DNA of 64,000 nt, taken from assembly GCF_902364025.1 (NCBI RefSeq), contig NZ_CABJCG010000022.1, forward strand, positions 39,532-103,531. Reading direction: 5' to 3'. Within the stretch, counting starts at the first letter, position 1; the number at the start of each line of letters is the position of its first letter. The notes under the pieces are model-generated. The model was not told where the DNA came from and searched no databases. It was given only the letters and a program-made list of their open reading frames with translations. The translations under genes were made by a program, and so were the position numbers. Source of the stretch: Enterocloster lavalensis (lineage in GTDB: Bacteria; Bacillota; Clostridia; Lachnospirales; Lachnospiraceae). Shown here piece after piece: positions 34,893-45,821 of the stretch.

Positions 34893-36785
34893 ATGAAAAC
34901 GAATAAACAAAATGAGCTGCTCCGGATTCTTTCGGATGCAACACAAAGTATTCCCTCGGCTGCGCTTGCCAGAATGTTAGGGGTTAGCGAGAGGACGATC
35001 CGCAATTATGTCAGGGATTTGAACGACAGCGGGGAAGCCTCGATTCTGGCATCACGGGAGGGGTACAGGCTGCAGAGTGTTCTTTGCAGCCGGGAAGCGG
35101 CCCAATCGGAGAATGAAGGGCGGGTCTGGCATATACTGTCCGATTTGCTGACCTGCAAGGACGGGGTCAATGCCTTTGACGAAGCGGAACGGCTTTTTAT
35201 CAGCGCCAGTACGGTGATCAATACGATTATGCCGCAAATCAAGAATGTGGTCAGGGAGTATGATCTTTCCATTGAATCGAAGAACTACCAGTTTTATTTA
35301 AGAGGAAGCGAGCAGAACAAGAGACGGTTGATCGGGCATATTGCAACCGGGGATACTTATGGCTTTTTTAACACAAAGGAGGCCTTGGAGCAGCTTTTCC
35401 CCCAGCAGGATGTTCACGGGATTATGCAGGAGCTTTACGATATCTGCCAGGAATCCCAAATTTATCTGAACGACTACTCGCTGAACAATTTGCTGATTCA
35501 CATTTTGATTATCCTGATTCGGTTGAACTCAGATAATTGTCTGGGGGAGAGGGAAACTTATATTACGGCCGACGAGCTGTTGGAGGCGCTGTATGACAAG
35601 GAGGAAATCATCGCGTTGGCGGATATGATTTCTTCCAATTACAGGGAAAACTATGGAATTCAGATTCCCAAAGAAGATTACCAGCAGATTTTGATTCTGA
35701 TTGCACTGTCGGTTGAGCATGAAGTGGTGGATATCCAGAGCGTCATCAGCCATGAGTTTATTTGTAATGTAACCTCCATTTTATCGTTGGTGTCGGAACG
35801 CTACTGCACGCCGGAATTTGAAAATGATTTTATTCTTCAGTTTGCCCTGCATGTGTACTATGCGTACCAGCGCTGCACCTACCAGATCGGGTATCCCAAT
35901 CCCATCGGTCCGCAGCTAAAAAAAGATTATGCGCCTGTTTATGATATGGCCGTTTTCTTCGCCCATAAATTTTCTAAAATTTACCAGGTCACCTTTAATG
36001 AGGATGAGATTGCCTTTATCGCATTCCATTTTGGCGCATTTCTTGAAAATAATAAGCAGAATAAGGAGCGCATTACCTGTGCGATTGTGGTGGAATCCTA
36101 TCACTCTTTTTCGCGGAAGCTTGTGAATGATATCAGCGCGGCATTCCACGAACAGCTTCTGGTCACGGATGTGCTTCCGGTCAGCCGCTTTTTGCAGTAC
36201 CCTCCGGGCAGTGACCTGATCATCTCCACGCTGCCGGTTGAGACCGGCGGCAGGCATACCGTGCGGGTCAATCCGATTTTGACCAGGCAGAACCAGGATA
36301 GCATACAAAAGAAATTGGATGAAATCGGAGCAGAGCGGGAGCTGCTGCACGCGCGCACGTTTCTGCGGAGCCTGTTCCATAAAGAACTGTACTTCAGGAA
36401 CGTGGCGCTGGACAGCGCGGAAGCATATATAAAATTCATGGGCGGACATTGTCTGGAACATGGTTATGTGAAAGAAGCTTTCATTCAGGATGTGTTATTG
36501 CGGGAGTCGGTTTCCAGCACCGCTTTCACCGACACCCTGGCGGTGCCCCATGCAATCAGCCAATTTGCGGAACAGTCGTTTATCTGCGTCGTCCACAACA
36601 ATATGCCCATTCGCTGGAATCATAAAGCAATCCATTTTATTCTTTTAGTTGGGATTACGCAGGAGGAAATGAAGTATTTCAAATCGTCATTCGACCTCAT
36701 CATCGAACTGTTTAACTCTACCAGCCGAACCATCGAGCTGCTCAAGACGAACACATTTGAAGAATTTTGCGGGCGAATGAACTGA
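34893..36785 (+). CDS. PRD-containing transcriptional regulator with EIIA-like domain
   Basis: 630 residues, the MtlR/LicR layout. An N-terminal helix-turn-helix (SAALARMLGVSERTIRNYV) binds DNA, so this is a DNA-binding activator and not an RNA antiterminator of the short BglG type. Two PTS regulation domains follow (about 70-400), then an EIIB-like domain without a cysteine in the usual place (about 400-490), then an EIIA domain of the mannitol/fructose type whose His553 lies in AVPHAIS. PTS phosphate on these histidines would set activity according to sugar flow. It is followed by the EIIB, EIIC, EIIA and glucosidase genes, its likely targets. Confidence 0.88.
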   Translation: MKTNKQNELLRILSDATQSIPSAALARMLGVSERTIRNYVRDLNDSGEASILASREGYRLQSVLCSREAAQSENEGRVWHILSDLLTCKDGVNAFDEAERLFISASTVINTIMPQIKNVVREYDLSIESKNYQFYLRGSEQNKRRLIGHIATGDTYGFFNTKEALEQLFPQQDVHGIMQELYDICQESQIYLNDYSLNNLLIHILIILIRLNSDNCLGERETYITADELLEALYDKEEIIALADMISSNYRENYGIQIPKEDYQQILILIALSVEHEVVDIQSVISHEFICNVTSILSLVSERYCTPEFENDFILQFALHVYYAYQRCTYQIGYPNPIGPQLKKDYAPVYDMAVFFAHKFSKIYQVTFNEDEIAFIAFHFGAFLENNKQNKERITCAIVVESYHSFSRKLVNDISAAFHEQLLVTDVLPVSRFLQYPPGSDLIISTLPVETGGRHTVRVNPILTRQNQDSIQKKLDEIGAERELLHARTFLRSLFHKELYFRNVALDSAEAYIKFMGGHCLEHGYVKEAFIQDVLLRESVSSTAFTDTLAVPHAISQFAEQSFICVVHNNMPIRWNHKAIHFILLVGITQEEMKYFKSSFDLIIELFNSTSRTIELLKTNTFEEFCGRMN

Positions 36786-36814
36786 CCTGCCCGTGAGACG
36801 ATCCCTACAGTATT

Positions 36815-36853
36815 CACAACGCCCGGATGGCCTCAGGCCGCCCGGGCGTTGTG
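36815..36853 (+). other. Strong hairpin after the PRD regulator gene
   Basis: CACAACGCCCGG pairs with CCGGGCGTTGTG. No T run follows (AGGCTTTGC), so termination is uncertain. It lies between the regulator and the PTS structural genes, in a gap of 228 bases with no other clear element. Confidence 0.5.
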
Positions 36854-37013
36854 AGGCTTTGCAGAGAACAGCGGATTTGCCGGTATCCCGGCAATCTTCC
36901 TGTATTGCCGCAATGCCGGTAAGAAGTCTGTTTTATTTTCAGGTCTGAATGATCTAAGATAAAGACAGAAAGAACAAAGCAATCTGCAAAAAGGAGAAAG
37001 GGGAATTAACACT

Positions 37014-37325
37014 ATGATTCGAATTTTACTTGCATGCGGAATCGGAGCTTCTACCGGTTTTATGGCTGCCAACATGAGGAAGGCCGCTAAGGCGCAGAAA
37101 CTGGACGTCTCGATCCATGCGGTCAGCAAATCTCAGGTATCGGACTATGCCGACAAAATCGATGTCCTGCTGCTGGGGCCGCACTTCTCGGCTGAGGTGC
37201 CGGAGTACAGGGAAATGCTGAAGGAGCACAACGTTAAGGTCACCTCCATCGATCCGGATTCATACGGCGCGCTGGACGGTGAGAGTATCCTTCAGGATGC
37301 CATCGACTTTTATCATGAGAGTTAA
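37014..37325 (+). CDS. PTS EIIB, lactose/cellobiose family
   Basis: 103 residues. Carries phosphate on Cys8 in the loop ACGIGASTG and hands it to the incoming sugar. The P-loop-like start and the length match Lac-family EIIB. It forms a PTS with the EIIC gene 14 bases downstream and the EIIA gene at 38678. The cassette's glycosidase indicates a beta-glucoside as substrate. Confidence 0.93.
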   Translation: MIRILLACGIGASTGFMAANMRKAAKAQKLDVSIHAVSKSQVSDYADKIDVLLLGPHFSAEVPEYREMLKEHNVKVTSIDPDSYGALDGESILQDAIDFYHES

Positions 37326-37339
37326 ACGGGGGGATTAAG

Positions 37340-38602
37340 ATGAAAAAAATTCAGGAGTGGATCGAGAAGCACCTCGTTCCGGTTATGAACAGGATTACCC
37401 AGAATTTCTGGTTTGGCATTGTGGCGGACGCGATCCTTTACATCGTCCCGTTTTCCATGGTCAGCGCGATCCCATCGCTGTGGTCAATCCTGCGGCGGTT
37501 TGTTCCGGTTCTGCCGGATATCTCGCCGTTGAGCACCTTCTCATTCGGCCTCATCGGCCTGTTCGTGTCCTTTGTCATTCCCTATAACTGCCTGAATAAA
37601 ATCGGCAAAAAGGACCGCTCTATGATCGCCGGATTCACAGGCATCGGCACGTTTATGATGTGCATGAATTTTGTGACGACCGATGAAGGCTCACTGGTGG
37701 CTATGTCAAAATTTGGCGCAGGCGGTATGTTCACCGCGATGTTCGTGGGTCTGTTGGTGGCGGTTGTCTATAAGGCGATGTTTAAATTCTCCTTCTTTGG
37801 AGAGGACAGCGTGATCCCTGATTTTGTAAAAAACTGGTTTGACAATATCATTGCGATTTTGATCAGTCTGACCGCGGGATACCTGCTCACCTATGTGATG
37901 AAGATTGACGTTTTCACAATGGTCCAGCTGATCATGAAGCCCATTACCAGCTTTGCGCAGAGCGGGCCCGGGGTTGTGCTGATTGTGTTATTGCAGAACG
38001 TATTCTATTTCTTCGGTATTTCCGGCTGGGTGTTTACTCCGGTGACCCGCAGCATCACCCAGGCGGCTATTGCAGAAAACGCGGCAATGATGGCGGCCGG
38101 TATGGCTCCCAAGAATATCTATGCCTATGGCTTCAGCCGTTATCACCACATTGGCGGACAGGGCGCCACGATGCCCCTCGCGCTTTTCATGCTCCGCGCC
38201 AAATCCAAAAAATACCGGGTGCTGGGCAAAGCGACTCTGGTTCCCTCCATTTTTAATATCAATGAACCGCTGCAATACGGCGCGGTTGTCGGCAATCCCT
38301 TTATGCTGATTCCCACGGTCATGATTGCGATTATCTTACCCGCATTTTCGTATCTGTGGTTTTTTATGGGATGGGGCACCATCAACTATGTCAATTTTGA
38401 TATGAACTTTGCCCCCAACGCGGTTTCGGCCTTCTTTATGTCCGGCGGAGATTTCCGCAACGTGATTCTGGTCTGCATCAACTTTGTGATCGCCGCTCTG
38501 ATCTGGTATCCATTCTTTAAGGTGGCAGACAAGGCTGAGGTCCGCAAGGAGCAGGAGCGCGCGGCGGCCAAAGCGGCCAAACTCTCCGCGGCTCAGGCAT
38601 AA
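37340..38602 (+). CDS. PTS EIIC, lactose/cellobiose family
   Basis: 420 residues, about ten membrane helices. It forms the sugar channel. The region FNINEPLQYGAVVGNPFMLIP is the Lac-family signature around the substrate-binding Glu. Shorter Ala-rich tail at the C-terminus. The ribosome site is GGGGGGAT at 37328. A hairpin follows before the EIIA gene. Confidence 0.94.
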   Translation: MKKIQEWIEKHLVPVMNRITQNFWFGIVADAILYIVPFSMVSAIPSLWSILRRFVPVLPDISPLSTFSFGLIGLFVSFVIPYNCLNKIGKKDRSMIAGFTGIGTFMMCMNFVTTDEGSLVAMSKFGAGGMFTAMFVGLLVAVVYKAMFKFSFFGEDSVIPDFVKNWFDNIIAILISLTAGYLLTYVMKIDVFTMVQLIMKPITSFAQSGPGVVLIVLLQNVFYFFGISGWVFTPVTRSITQAAIAENAAMMAAGMAPKNIYAYGFSRYHHIGGQGATMPLALFMLRAKSKKYRVLGKATLVPSIFNINEPLQYGAVVGNPFMLIPTVMIAIILPAFSYLWFFMGWGTINYVNFDMNFAPNAVSAFFMSGGDFRNVILVCINFVIAALIWYPFFKVADKAEVRKEQERAAAKAAKLSAAQA

Positions 38603-38638
38603 CGATTATGATCAAACATTATATAACAAGAAAGGATT

Positions 38639-38665
38639 GTGGCGTTTCCCGTCCGGGAACGCCAC
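38639..38665 (+). other. Intercistronic hairpin between EIIC and EIIA genes
   Basis: GTGGCGTTTCCC pairs with GGGAACGCCAC (one bulged T) around GTCC. It follows AAAGGATT, and the EIIA start is 13 bases further on. No T run follows. It may protect or punctuate the message so that EIIA and glucosidase levels differ from EIIC. Confidence 0.6.
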
Positions 38666-38677
38666 ACAGGTAAAAAA

Positions 38678-40533
<1,856 letters not shown>

Positions 40534-40546
40534 CGAATCATTGCAA

Positions 40547-40585
40547 GAAAAACGTCCCTGTCCAACATGTGACAGGGGCGCTTTT
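40547..40585 (+). terminator. Rho-independent terminator of the PTS cassette
   Basis: AAAAACG-TCCCTGTC pairs with GACAGGG-CGCTTTTT, with a five-T run. It closes the AT-richer block that starts after the terminator at 34427. Confidence 0.88.
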
Positions 40586-40640
40586 TCGGCTCCTGTGTTG
40601 TTGGCGGATGGAAATAATAAAATGGTGAAAAATAGACGTA

Positions 40641-40669
40641 TTGCGATTCGGTTTTATTTTTGCTATAAT
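40641..40669 (+). promoter_or_regulatory. Sigma-A promoter of the FUSC gene
   Basis: TTGCGA at 40641-40646 and TATAAT at 40664-40669 with a 17-base spacer, about 80 bases before the coding start. Confidence 0.82.
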
Positions 40670-40748
40670 CAACCAATATACGCGAAAATGGGATTGCTTG
40701 GCAGTCTGCGCCGGCGTCCCGTGTTAAATGAGAAAGGAAGTAGTCTGA

Positions 40749-42467
40749 TTGGTAAAACTGAATAACGAAGCGCTATTTAAGAACGTCCGGGCGAATTTCG
40801 CCCACGCGACCCTGAACTTTATGTTCATCATCGCCTTTGTCAACGTGTTTCAATGGATCTTTGGGGCGGAGAACTCCATCGTGGGGGTGATCTTCACGAT
40901 CATGATGTCGGCCTCCATGGTGCGGGATATGACGGCCACGCCCGTCAAGCATCTGCTGATCCAGGCCGCGGTGCTCCTGTGGATGGGGACGTCCGCATTT
41001 TTGGTCAATACGCTGCCGCCTCTGGCTGCGTTTCCGGTTAATCTTTTGACGGTGTTTTTCATTCTCTATGCATTCACCTATGAATATTCCAGCCATATGT
41101 ATTTTCCTTACATTTTATCCTATCTATTTTTGATCTTTATCTCTCCGGTGACGGCCGATGGGCTTCCCAAACGGCTGCTGGGGCTGCTTGCGGGCGCGGT
41201 GTGCGTGATCCTCTATCAGCTGTTTATGGGGCGCAGGCGGGCGGCTGAAACGGCCCGGGACGTGCTCTGTTCCATGGCGGACGATGCTGTGGCCGCGATT
41301 ACATATCTTCTGACCGGCGAGGGGGAGGCGGCTGACCCGGAGAAGGTGCACCGCAGGCTGTTCGGGCTGAGCCAGACGGTGTATGACCGGAGAAAAAAGG
41401 CTCTCTGCGTCTCGGACGCCGGGTTCTCCATGATCGACGCCGGGCGGGGACTGGAGCATATTGTGCTTTTGCTGGTGGACCTGAAGGGGCCGCTTACCCC
41501 TGAGATGAGGAAAATACTGGAAAAAACCGGGGAGAAGATCGGGGAGTACAGGGCCTATATCTCCCAGGAGGGCGGGCAGCTTGCGCCGCCGGCGCGGGAA
41601 GATTTTGCCTGCGGCGGGGATGAGCGGGCGGAGACGGATTTTTACAACGCGCTGCTGTATCTGCACAATCACCTGCTCCATCTGTCCGATCCCCAGAAGC
41701 GCACCCATTACCGCAAGACCGTGCTCTCCGTGACCGTGCGGCTGAAAGCGGCTCTGGATGTCAGCCCCGTGCGGTTTTTGTACGCGCTGCGGGTGGCCTT
41801 TCTTTTGTCTGTATTCACCCTTGCGGTGCAGGTTCTGGCTCTGCCTCACGGGAAATGGCTGCTGTTCACCCTGGCTTCCCTGTCCGTGCCCTACGCCGAC
41901 GACGTGAAGCAGAAAACCGGGAAGCGGCTGATGGCCACCGTGGCGGGAGGGCTGTTTTCCGTGGCGCTGTACTCGCTGATCCCGTCCATGGCGGGGCGGA
42001 CGGCGGTCATGATGCTCTCGGGCTACCTGTCTTTTTACTGCGCCGAATATACGGGGACCTTTACCTGTTCCACCATCGGCGCCCTGGGCGGGGCTGTTTT
42101 CATGACCGCCTTCGGTTGGTCTGATGTGGGAACCATGGCCGCGGTGCGGCTCGGTTATGTCTGCGTTGGCGCGGCGCTGGCCGTGGCGGCCAACTGCCTG
42201 CTGTTCCCCTACAGGCGTGGGACGGCCACCCGGCAGCTGCTTAAAAAGTACGCGGCCACCACGGAGCTGCTGACAAGGGTCTGCCGCGAACGCCAGGTGG
42301 ACACCCAGCTCTACTACAGCCTGGTGATCCAGGCCCATCTGCTGGAAGCCAAGCTGCTGCAGAACGCCAGGGCGGCTGGATGGGACCAGCTGGACGGCAT
42401 TCTGGTAAAGTGCAGGGCAGCGGTGCGGCACGCGCACAGGAACCGGGCTGCGGCTCTTGGCTGGTAG
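40749..42467 (+). CDS. FUSC-family membrane transporter
   Basis: 572 residues with two blocks of membrane helices (about 20-165 and 350-475) split by a cytoplasmic segment, and a C-terminal cytoplasmic tail. This doubled layout is that of fusaric-acid-resistance/aromatic acid exporter (FUSC, YccS-like) proteins. The second block includes LPHGKWLLFTLASLSVPYADDVKQK, close to the family's core. The start is a TTG nine bases after AAAGGAAG. It has its own promoter and looks like a single gene. The exported compound is unknown. Confidence 0.8.
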   Translation: MVKLNNEALFKNVRANFAHATLNFMFIIAFVNVFQWIFGAENSIVGVIFTIMMSASMVRDMTATPVKHLLIQAAVLLWMGTSAFLVNTLPPLAAFPVNLLTVFFILYAFTYEYSSHMYFPYILSYLFLIFISPVTADGLPKRLLGLLAGAVCVILYQLFMGRRRAAETARDVLCSMADDAVAAITYLLTGEGEAADPEKVHRRLFGLSQTVYDRRKKALCVSDAGFSMIDAGRGLEHIVLLLVDLKGPLTPEMRKILEKTGEKIGEYRAYISQEGGQLAPPAREDFACGGDERAETDFYNALLYLHNHLLHLSDPQKRTHYRKTVLSVTVRLKAALDVSPVRFLYALRVAFLLSVFTLAVQVLALPHGKWLLFTLASLSVPYADDVKQKTGKRLMATVAGGLFSVALYSLIPSMAGRTAVMMLSGYLSFYCAEYTGTFTCSTIGALGGAVFMTAFGWSDVGTMAAVRLGYVCVGAALAVAANCLLFPYRRGTATRQLLKKYAATTELLTRVCRERQVDTQLYYSLVIQAHLLEAKLLQNARAAGWDQLDGILVKCRAAVRHAHRNRAAALGW

Positions 42468-42508
42468 ATGTGAATCGGTCCGCCGGCGGACTGCATTTCC
42501 CCAAATCA

Positions 42509-42574
42509 GTGACAAACGTCACTCACAGTTATGACGTATGGTATCTGTCCCCCACATTTTGTCTCTGTTATAAT
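42509..42574 (+). promoter_or_regulatory. Palindrome and -10 element before the radical-SAM operon
   Basis: GTGAC-AAAC-GTCAC at 42509-42522 is a short perfect inverted repeat, and TATAAT lies at 42569-42574. The -35 position is not consensus, so an activator may be needed. The palindrome lies about 47 bases before the -10; regulator unknown. Confidence 0.35.
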
Positions 42575-42637
42575 GTGGACAACAAAGAGAAATAAGTCTG
42601 ATCCGGTTGATAACGGACCGGAATAGGGGGAAGATAC

Positions 42638-43981
42638 ATGGATAAGAAAATATTGCTGGTCCATCCGGAAGTGTCCAGAAACAAGTATAATTTTAACGGT
42701 ATTTTGGAAAATGAGCCGCTGGAGCTTGAGTACCTAAGCGCGGTCTTAAAGCAGGAGGGATATACCCCGGAAATCTTTGACGTGCCCAGAGAGACGGTTT
42801 CTCTGGAGGAGAAGCTGCGGCAGTGCCGGCCGGACGTGTTCTATATCTGCGGCCGGATTAAGCAGGAAGCCTTTATGAAAGAGTATATCCGCCTGGCAAA
42901 GAGGCTGGACCCGCAGGTTGTCACAATCGTGGGCGGGCTGCACGTGCAGAAGAATCAGGAGCGGTTTTATATGCCGGAGACCGATTATATCCTGACCACG
43001 TTCGACGTCTTTCAGGTTTCCAGAATCATTGAGGGGGAGGCGCCGGAGAAGATTCCGGGGCTCTGTTACAAGGAGGGCAGGCAGTGGAAGTGCCAGGCGG
43101 CGCAGCCCTTTGACATCCGCCGCCTGCCCTGGCCGGACCGCAGTTACTTTTATTCCCATCCGGGGCATTACAATTATTTTGAGATTCCCCACTGCGCCCA
43201 GGTGAGGACCGCTTACTCCTGTGCGTTCCGATGCCGGTTCTGTTACCGGAACGTGCTCAACTGCGGGACGTACACGGCGCGGGATATTGAGGATGTGGTG
43301 GAGGAGATCGCTTCCATCGACAGCGAGGGAATCTATATCATTGACGACGATTTTCTGCTGGACGCGAAGCGGATCCGCCGGTTTATAGACCTGATCAAAG
43401 AAAAGGGAATCCATAAAACGTATGTCTGCATGGGACGGGTGGATTTTATTCTGAAGAACCGCCAGTTGATCCGCGACTTTGCCGAAATCGGCCTGCTGTA
43501 CCTGATCGTGGGCCTGGAGGCGGTGGAGGACACCTACTTAAAACAGTACAACAAGCGGACAAAGATTTCCTGGAACGCGGAGTGCGTGCGTTTTACAAAC
43601 GAGCTGGGGATCAAGATATTCGGCATGTTCATCGTGGATTTGGATTTCCAAAAAAAGGATTTCGACCGCCTGTATACCTGGATTGCCACGCGGGGCGTGA
43701 AAAATGTGGCCGTCTCCATTTTTACACCGGTGCCGGGAACGGAAATCTATCATGATTATGCGGACAAGCTGATCACAGAGGACCCGGGGCACTGGGACTA
43801 TATGCATCTGGTGTGCAGGCCGGAGAAATTGTCCGTCCGGAAGTATTATTTTTACTATTATGTGCTGCTGATCCGGTTGTTCCTGCTGGCCAGGAGGCAG
43901 GGGGTGTATGATGGTATAGACTACCGGTCCTACATCCTGTCGTTTCTCAAAAATATGGTCAGGGGGAAAGGCGCCCGATGA
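42638..43981 (+). CDS. B12-binding-domain radical SAM protein
   Basis: 447 residues. The N-terminal part (about 1-140) resembles a B12-binding Rossmann fold (LLVHPEVSRNKY, EYLSAVLKQEGYTPEIFDV). The radical-SAM core has the cluster cysteines Cys195, Cys199 and Cys202 (CAFRCRFC), followed by YIIDDDFLLD and IVGLEAVEDTYLKQYNKRT as in the BchE/HpnJ-like group. The C-terminal 60 residues are aromatic and hydrophobic (YYFYYYVLLIRLFLLARR), possibly a membrane-touching part. It starts an operon with a permuted-papain-like protein and a DegV protein, which suggests lipid or wall chemistry. The reaction cannot be named. Confidence 0.82.
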   Translation: MDKKILLVHPEVSRNKYNFNGILENEPLELEYLSAVLKQEGYTPEIFDVPRETVSLEEKLRQCRPDVFYICGRIKQEAFMKEYIRLAKRLDPQVVTIVGGLHVQKNQERFYMPETDYILTTFDVFQVSRIIEGEAPEKIPGLCYKEGRQWKCQAAQPFDIRRLPWPDRSYFYSHPGHYNYFEIPHCAQVRTAYSCAFRCRFCYRNVLNCGTYTARDIEDVVEEIASIDSEGIYIIDDDFLLDAKRIRRFIDLIKEKGIHKTYVCMGRVDFILKNRQLIRDFAEIGLLYLIVGLEAVEDTYLKQYNKRTKISWNAECVRFTNELGIKIFGMFIVDLDFQKKDFDRLYTWIATRGVKNVAVSIFTPVPGTEIYHDYADKLITEDPGHWDYMHLVCRPEKLSVRKYYFYYYVLLIRLFLLARRQGVYDGIDYRSYILSFLKNMVRGKGAR

Positions 43982-44003
43982 CGGCGAAAGGGGGAGATGT
44001 GGA

Positions 44004-44729
44004 ATGGCGGACAAGGGGCAGAATCCCTGCATATACATCTGTTTTATGGCCACAATGACCACCATTGCGAAGATCAGCCGCCGCATTTCCGGCTGTGACT
44101 ATACCCATATTTCCATTGCCTTTGACGGGAAGCTGGAGGACTTTGTGAGTTTTTCCAGAAGAAGCGCCAACACGCCTTTGGACGCCGGAATCGTGTGGGA
44201 ACGGCGGGGAGATTATGTGCAGCCGGGGCAGACTGCTTACCGGACGAAGGTTTACCGGATACCGGTCGACCGGAAGGATCTGGAGCGGATCAAAGGGCTG
44301 ATCCGGGACTATGAGCGGGACCCGGAATATATGTTTAATATTTTCAGCATGGTGACCATGACGGTATTTCATGGATTTTCGATCTATAAAACGGAAAATT
44401 GTATGTCTTTTGTGGGAAGAATCATAGAGATGACCGGCGCTGTCCCATTTTCAAAGCCTTATTATAAGTACCTGCCGGAGGAATTTATGAGGCTTCTGGA
44501 CCGGTATGAATATTTTGACGGGATGATGCCGGCGGACAGCGCGGACAAAAAACACAGGGAGAGAAGGATCGGATTCTGGCGGAAATCCGTGTTAAACGCC
44601 AGGATTCTTCTGACACTTTTGTATCGTATGGTCTTTAAGGCCGGGAAAGGCAGCAGGTTAAAGGATGGAGACGAAAATCACCATAGCGGCGGATGTGAAC
44701 GGGGATATTCCGGGAGGGCTGGCGGATGA
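44004..44729 (+). CDS. Permuted papain-like (NlpC/P60-type) protein
   Basis: 241 residues without a signal peptide. His35 in DYTHISIAF comes before Cys133 in TENCMSFVGRIIE. This His-then-Cys order is that of circularly permuted NlpC/P60 enzymes (YiiX/YaeF, LRAT-like), which act on amide or ester bonds of lipids or peptides. The middle VYRIPVDRKDLERIKGLI segment also fits. The last 22 residues are encoded in the overlap with the DegV gene (65 bases), so the true functional end may be earlier. It follows the radical-SAM gene by 22 bases. Its fatty-acid-handling neighbour DegV supports a lipid link, as inference. Confidence 0.6.
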   Translation: MADKGQNPCIYICFMATMTTIAKISRRISGCDYTHISIAFDGKLEDFVSFSRRSANTPLDAGIVWERRGDYVQPGQTAYRTKVYRIPVDRKDLERIKGLIRDYERDPEYMFNIFSMVTMTVFHGFSIYKTENCMSFVGRIIEMTGAVPFSKPYYKYLPEEFMRLLDRYEYFDGMMPADSADKKHRERRIGFWRKSVLNARILLTLLYRMVFKAGKGSRLKDGDENHHSGGCERGYSGRAGG

Positions 44730-45546
44730 ATACGGGATCGTCATTCTGCCCCAGTATTACCGGTTTGACCGGGATGACACAGTGTATGGGGACGAACAGA
44801 ATCTAAGCTCCGCAGAGTTTTTCGCGCGGATGTCAGGAGGGGAGAGAGCCTATTCCATGGGCTGCAACCCGCAGCGGGTCAGGGAACTGCTGGAACCGCG
44901 GCTGGCGGCCGGGGAGGATATCATCTGCCTCATGTTTTCTTCCGCTTTGAGCGGCAGCTATAACACGGTGTCCATGGTGGCGCGGCAGCTCTGCGGGGAG
45001 TACCCGGAGAGACGGATCGAGGTGATCGACACCTTAAACGCCTCCTTTGCCCAGGGGCTTTTGGCGTACCGCGCGGCCAAACGCCGCCTGGAAGGCTGCT
45101 CCTTTGATGAGATTGTCCAGGCTGTTGAGCGGGAGATTCCGCTGGTAAATCTCTGGTTCGCGGTCAACGACTTAAAATATCTGGCCTGGGGCGGCAGGCT
45201 TGGAGGCGTGAGCGCCTGTATCGGGACGGTCCTTGATATCAAGCCGGTCCTGACGGTCAATGAGGCCGGGCAGATCGTGGCGAGGAATAAGGTGCGCACC
45301 CTCAGGAAGGCGGTTGCGTTTATGACCGACCTTCTGCGGGAAAAACAGGGCGGATATCCGGAGCTGGGGATTGTCCACTCGGGCTGCCAGGTCCTGGCGG
45401 GCCGGTTGCGGGAGCGGCTTTTAGAGGAAATGCCGGAAGGGGTGGAGGAGATCATTGTGTCGGAGATCAACCCCACAATCGGGGCCCATATTGGACCGGA
45501 TGCGGTGGGGGTGGTGTTTTTGCAGAGGCCGGACGCTGGATCATAA
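44665..45546 (+). CDS. DegV-family fatty-acid-binding protein
   Basis: 293 residues of the DegV fold. DegV/FakB proteins hold a fatty acid while the kinase FakA phosphorylates it. Visible marks: IAADVNGDIPGGLADEYGIVILP at the start, FSSALSGSYNT, VIDTLNASFAQGLL, and YLAWGGRLGG; these outline the lipid pocket. In most FakB proteins the loop reads S-S-S or T-S-P; here it is CNPQRVRELL-like, so substrate binding may differ. It starts inside the end of the papain-like gene and is likely coupled to it. No FakA-type kinase gene is in the window. Confidence 0.87.
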   Translation: METKITIAADVNGDIPGGLADEYGIVILPQYYRFDRDDTVYGDEQNLSSAEFFARMSGGERAYSMGCNPQRVRELLEPRLAAGEDIICLMFSSALSGSYNTVSMVARQLCGEYPERRIEVIDTLNASFAQGLLAYRAAKRRLEGCSFDEIVQAVEREIPLVNLWFAVNDLKYLAWGGRLGGVSACIGTVLDIKPVLTVNEAGQIVARNKVRTLRKAVAFMTDLLREKQGGYPELGIVHSGCQVLAGRLRERLLEEMPEGVEEIIVSEINPTIGAHIGPDAVGVVFLQRPDAGS

Positions 45547-45575
45547 GCGGTGGGTTTTGGTTGTCCGGTATTTGA

Positions 45576-45615
45576 TTGAAGGCAGTGGGCCGCCGGCGCA
45601 GCCTGCGAGCGGGTG
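45576..45615 (+). repeat. Dispersed hairpin repeat, family R2, copy 2
   Basis: Forty-base copy 30 bases after the DegV gene: TTGAAGGCAGTGGGC, then CCGCCGGC / GCCTGCGA. One outer pair of the stem is lost here. The rest of the 275-base gap to the next gene start holds no other element I recognise. Confidence 0.6.
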
Positions 45616-45821
45616 TTCTGGCGCCGGTTTGGGCGGCATGTCTGGCCGTTTACAGGTATTTGCCGACACAGAGCAGGGCGGTTTGAGAGTCACAGCGGTC
45701 AGGCGCGAACTTGCGGACAGGGTTTAAACCGCTAGGCAAATTTTCGAATCTATGGTAGGATATAAGGGAACTGGTGTCGGATAAACCACTGCCGTTCAGG
45801 GAGGCCATAGAGGAGAATATC

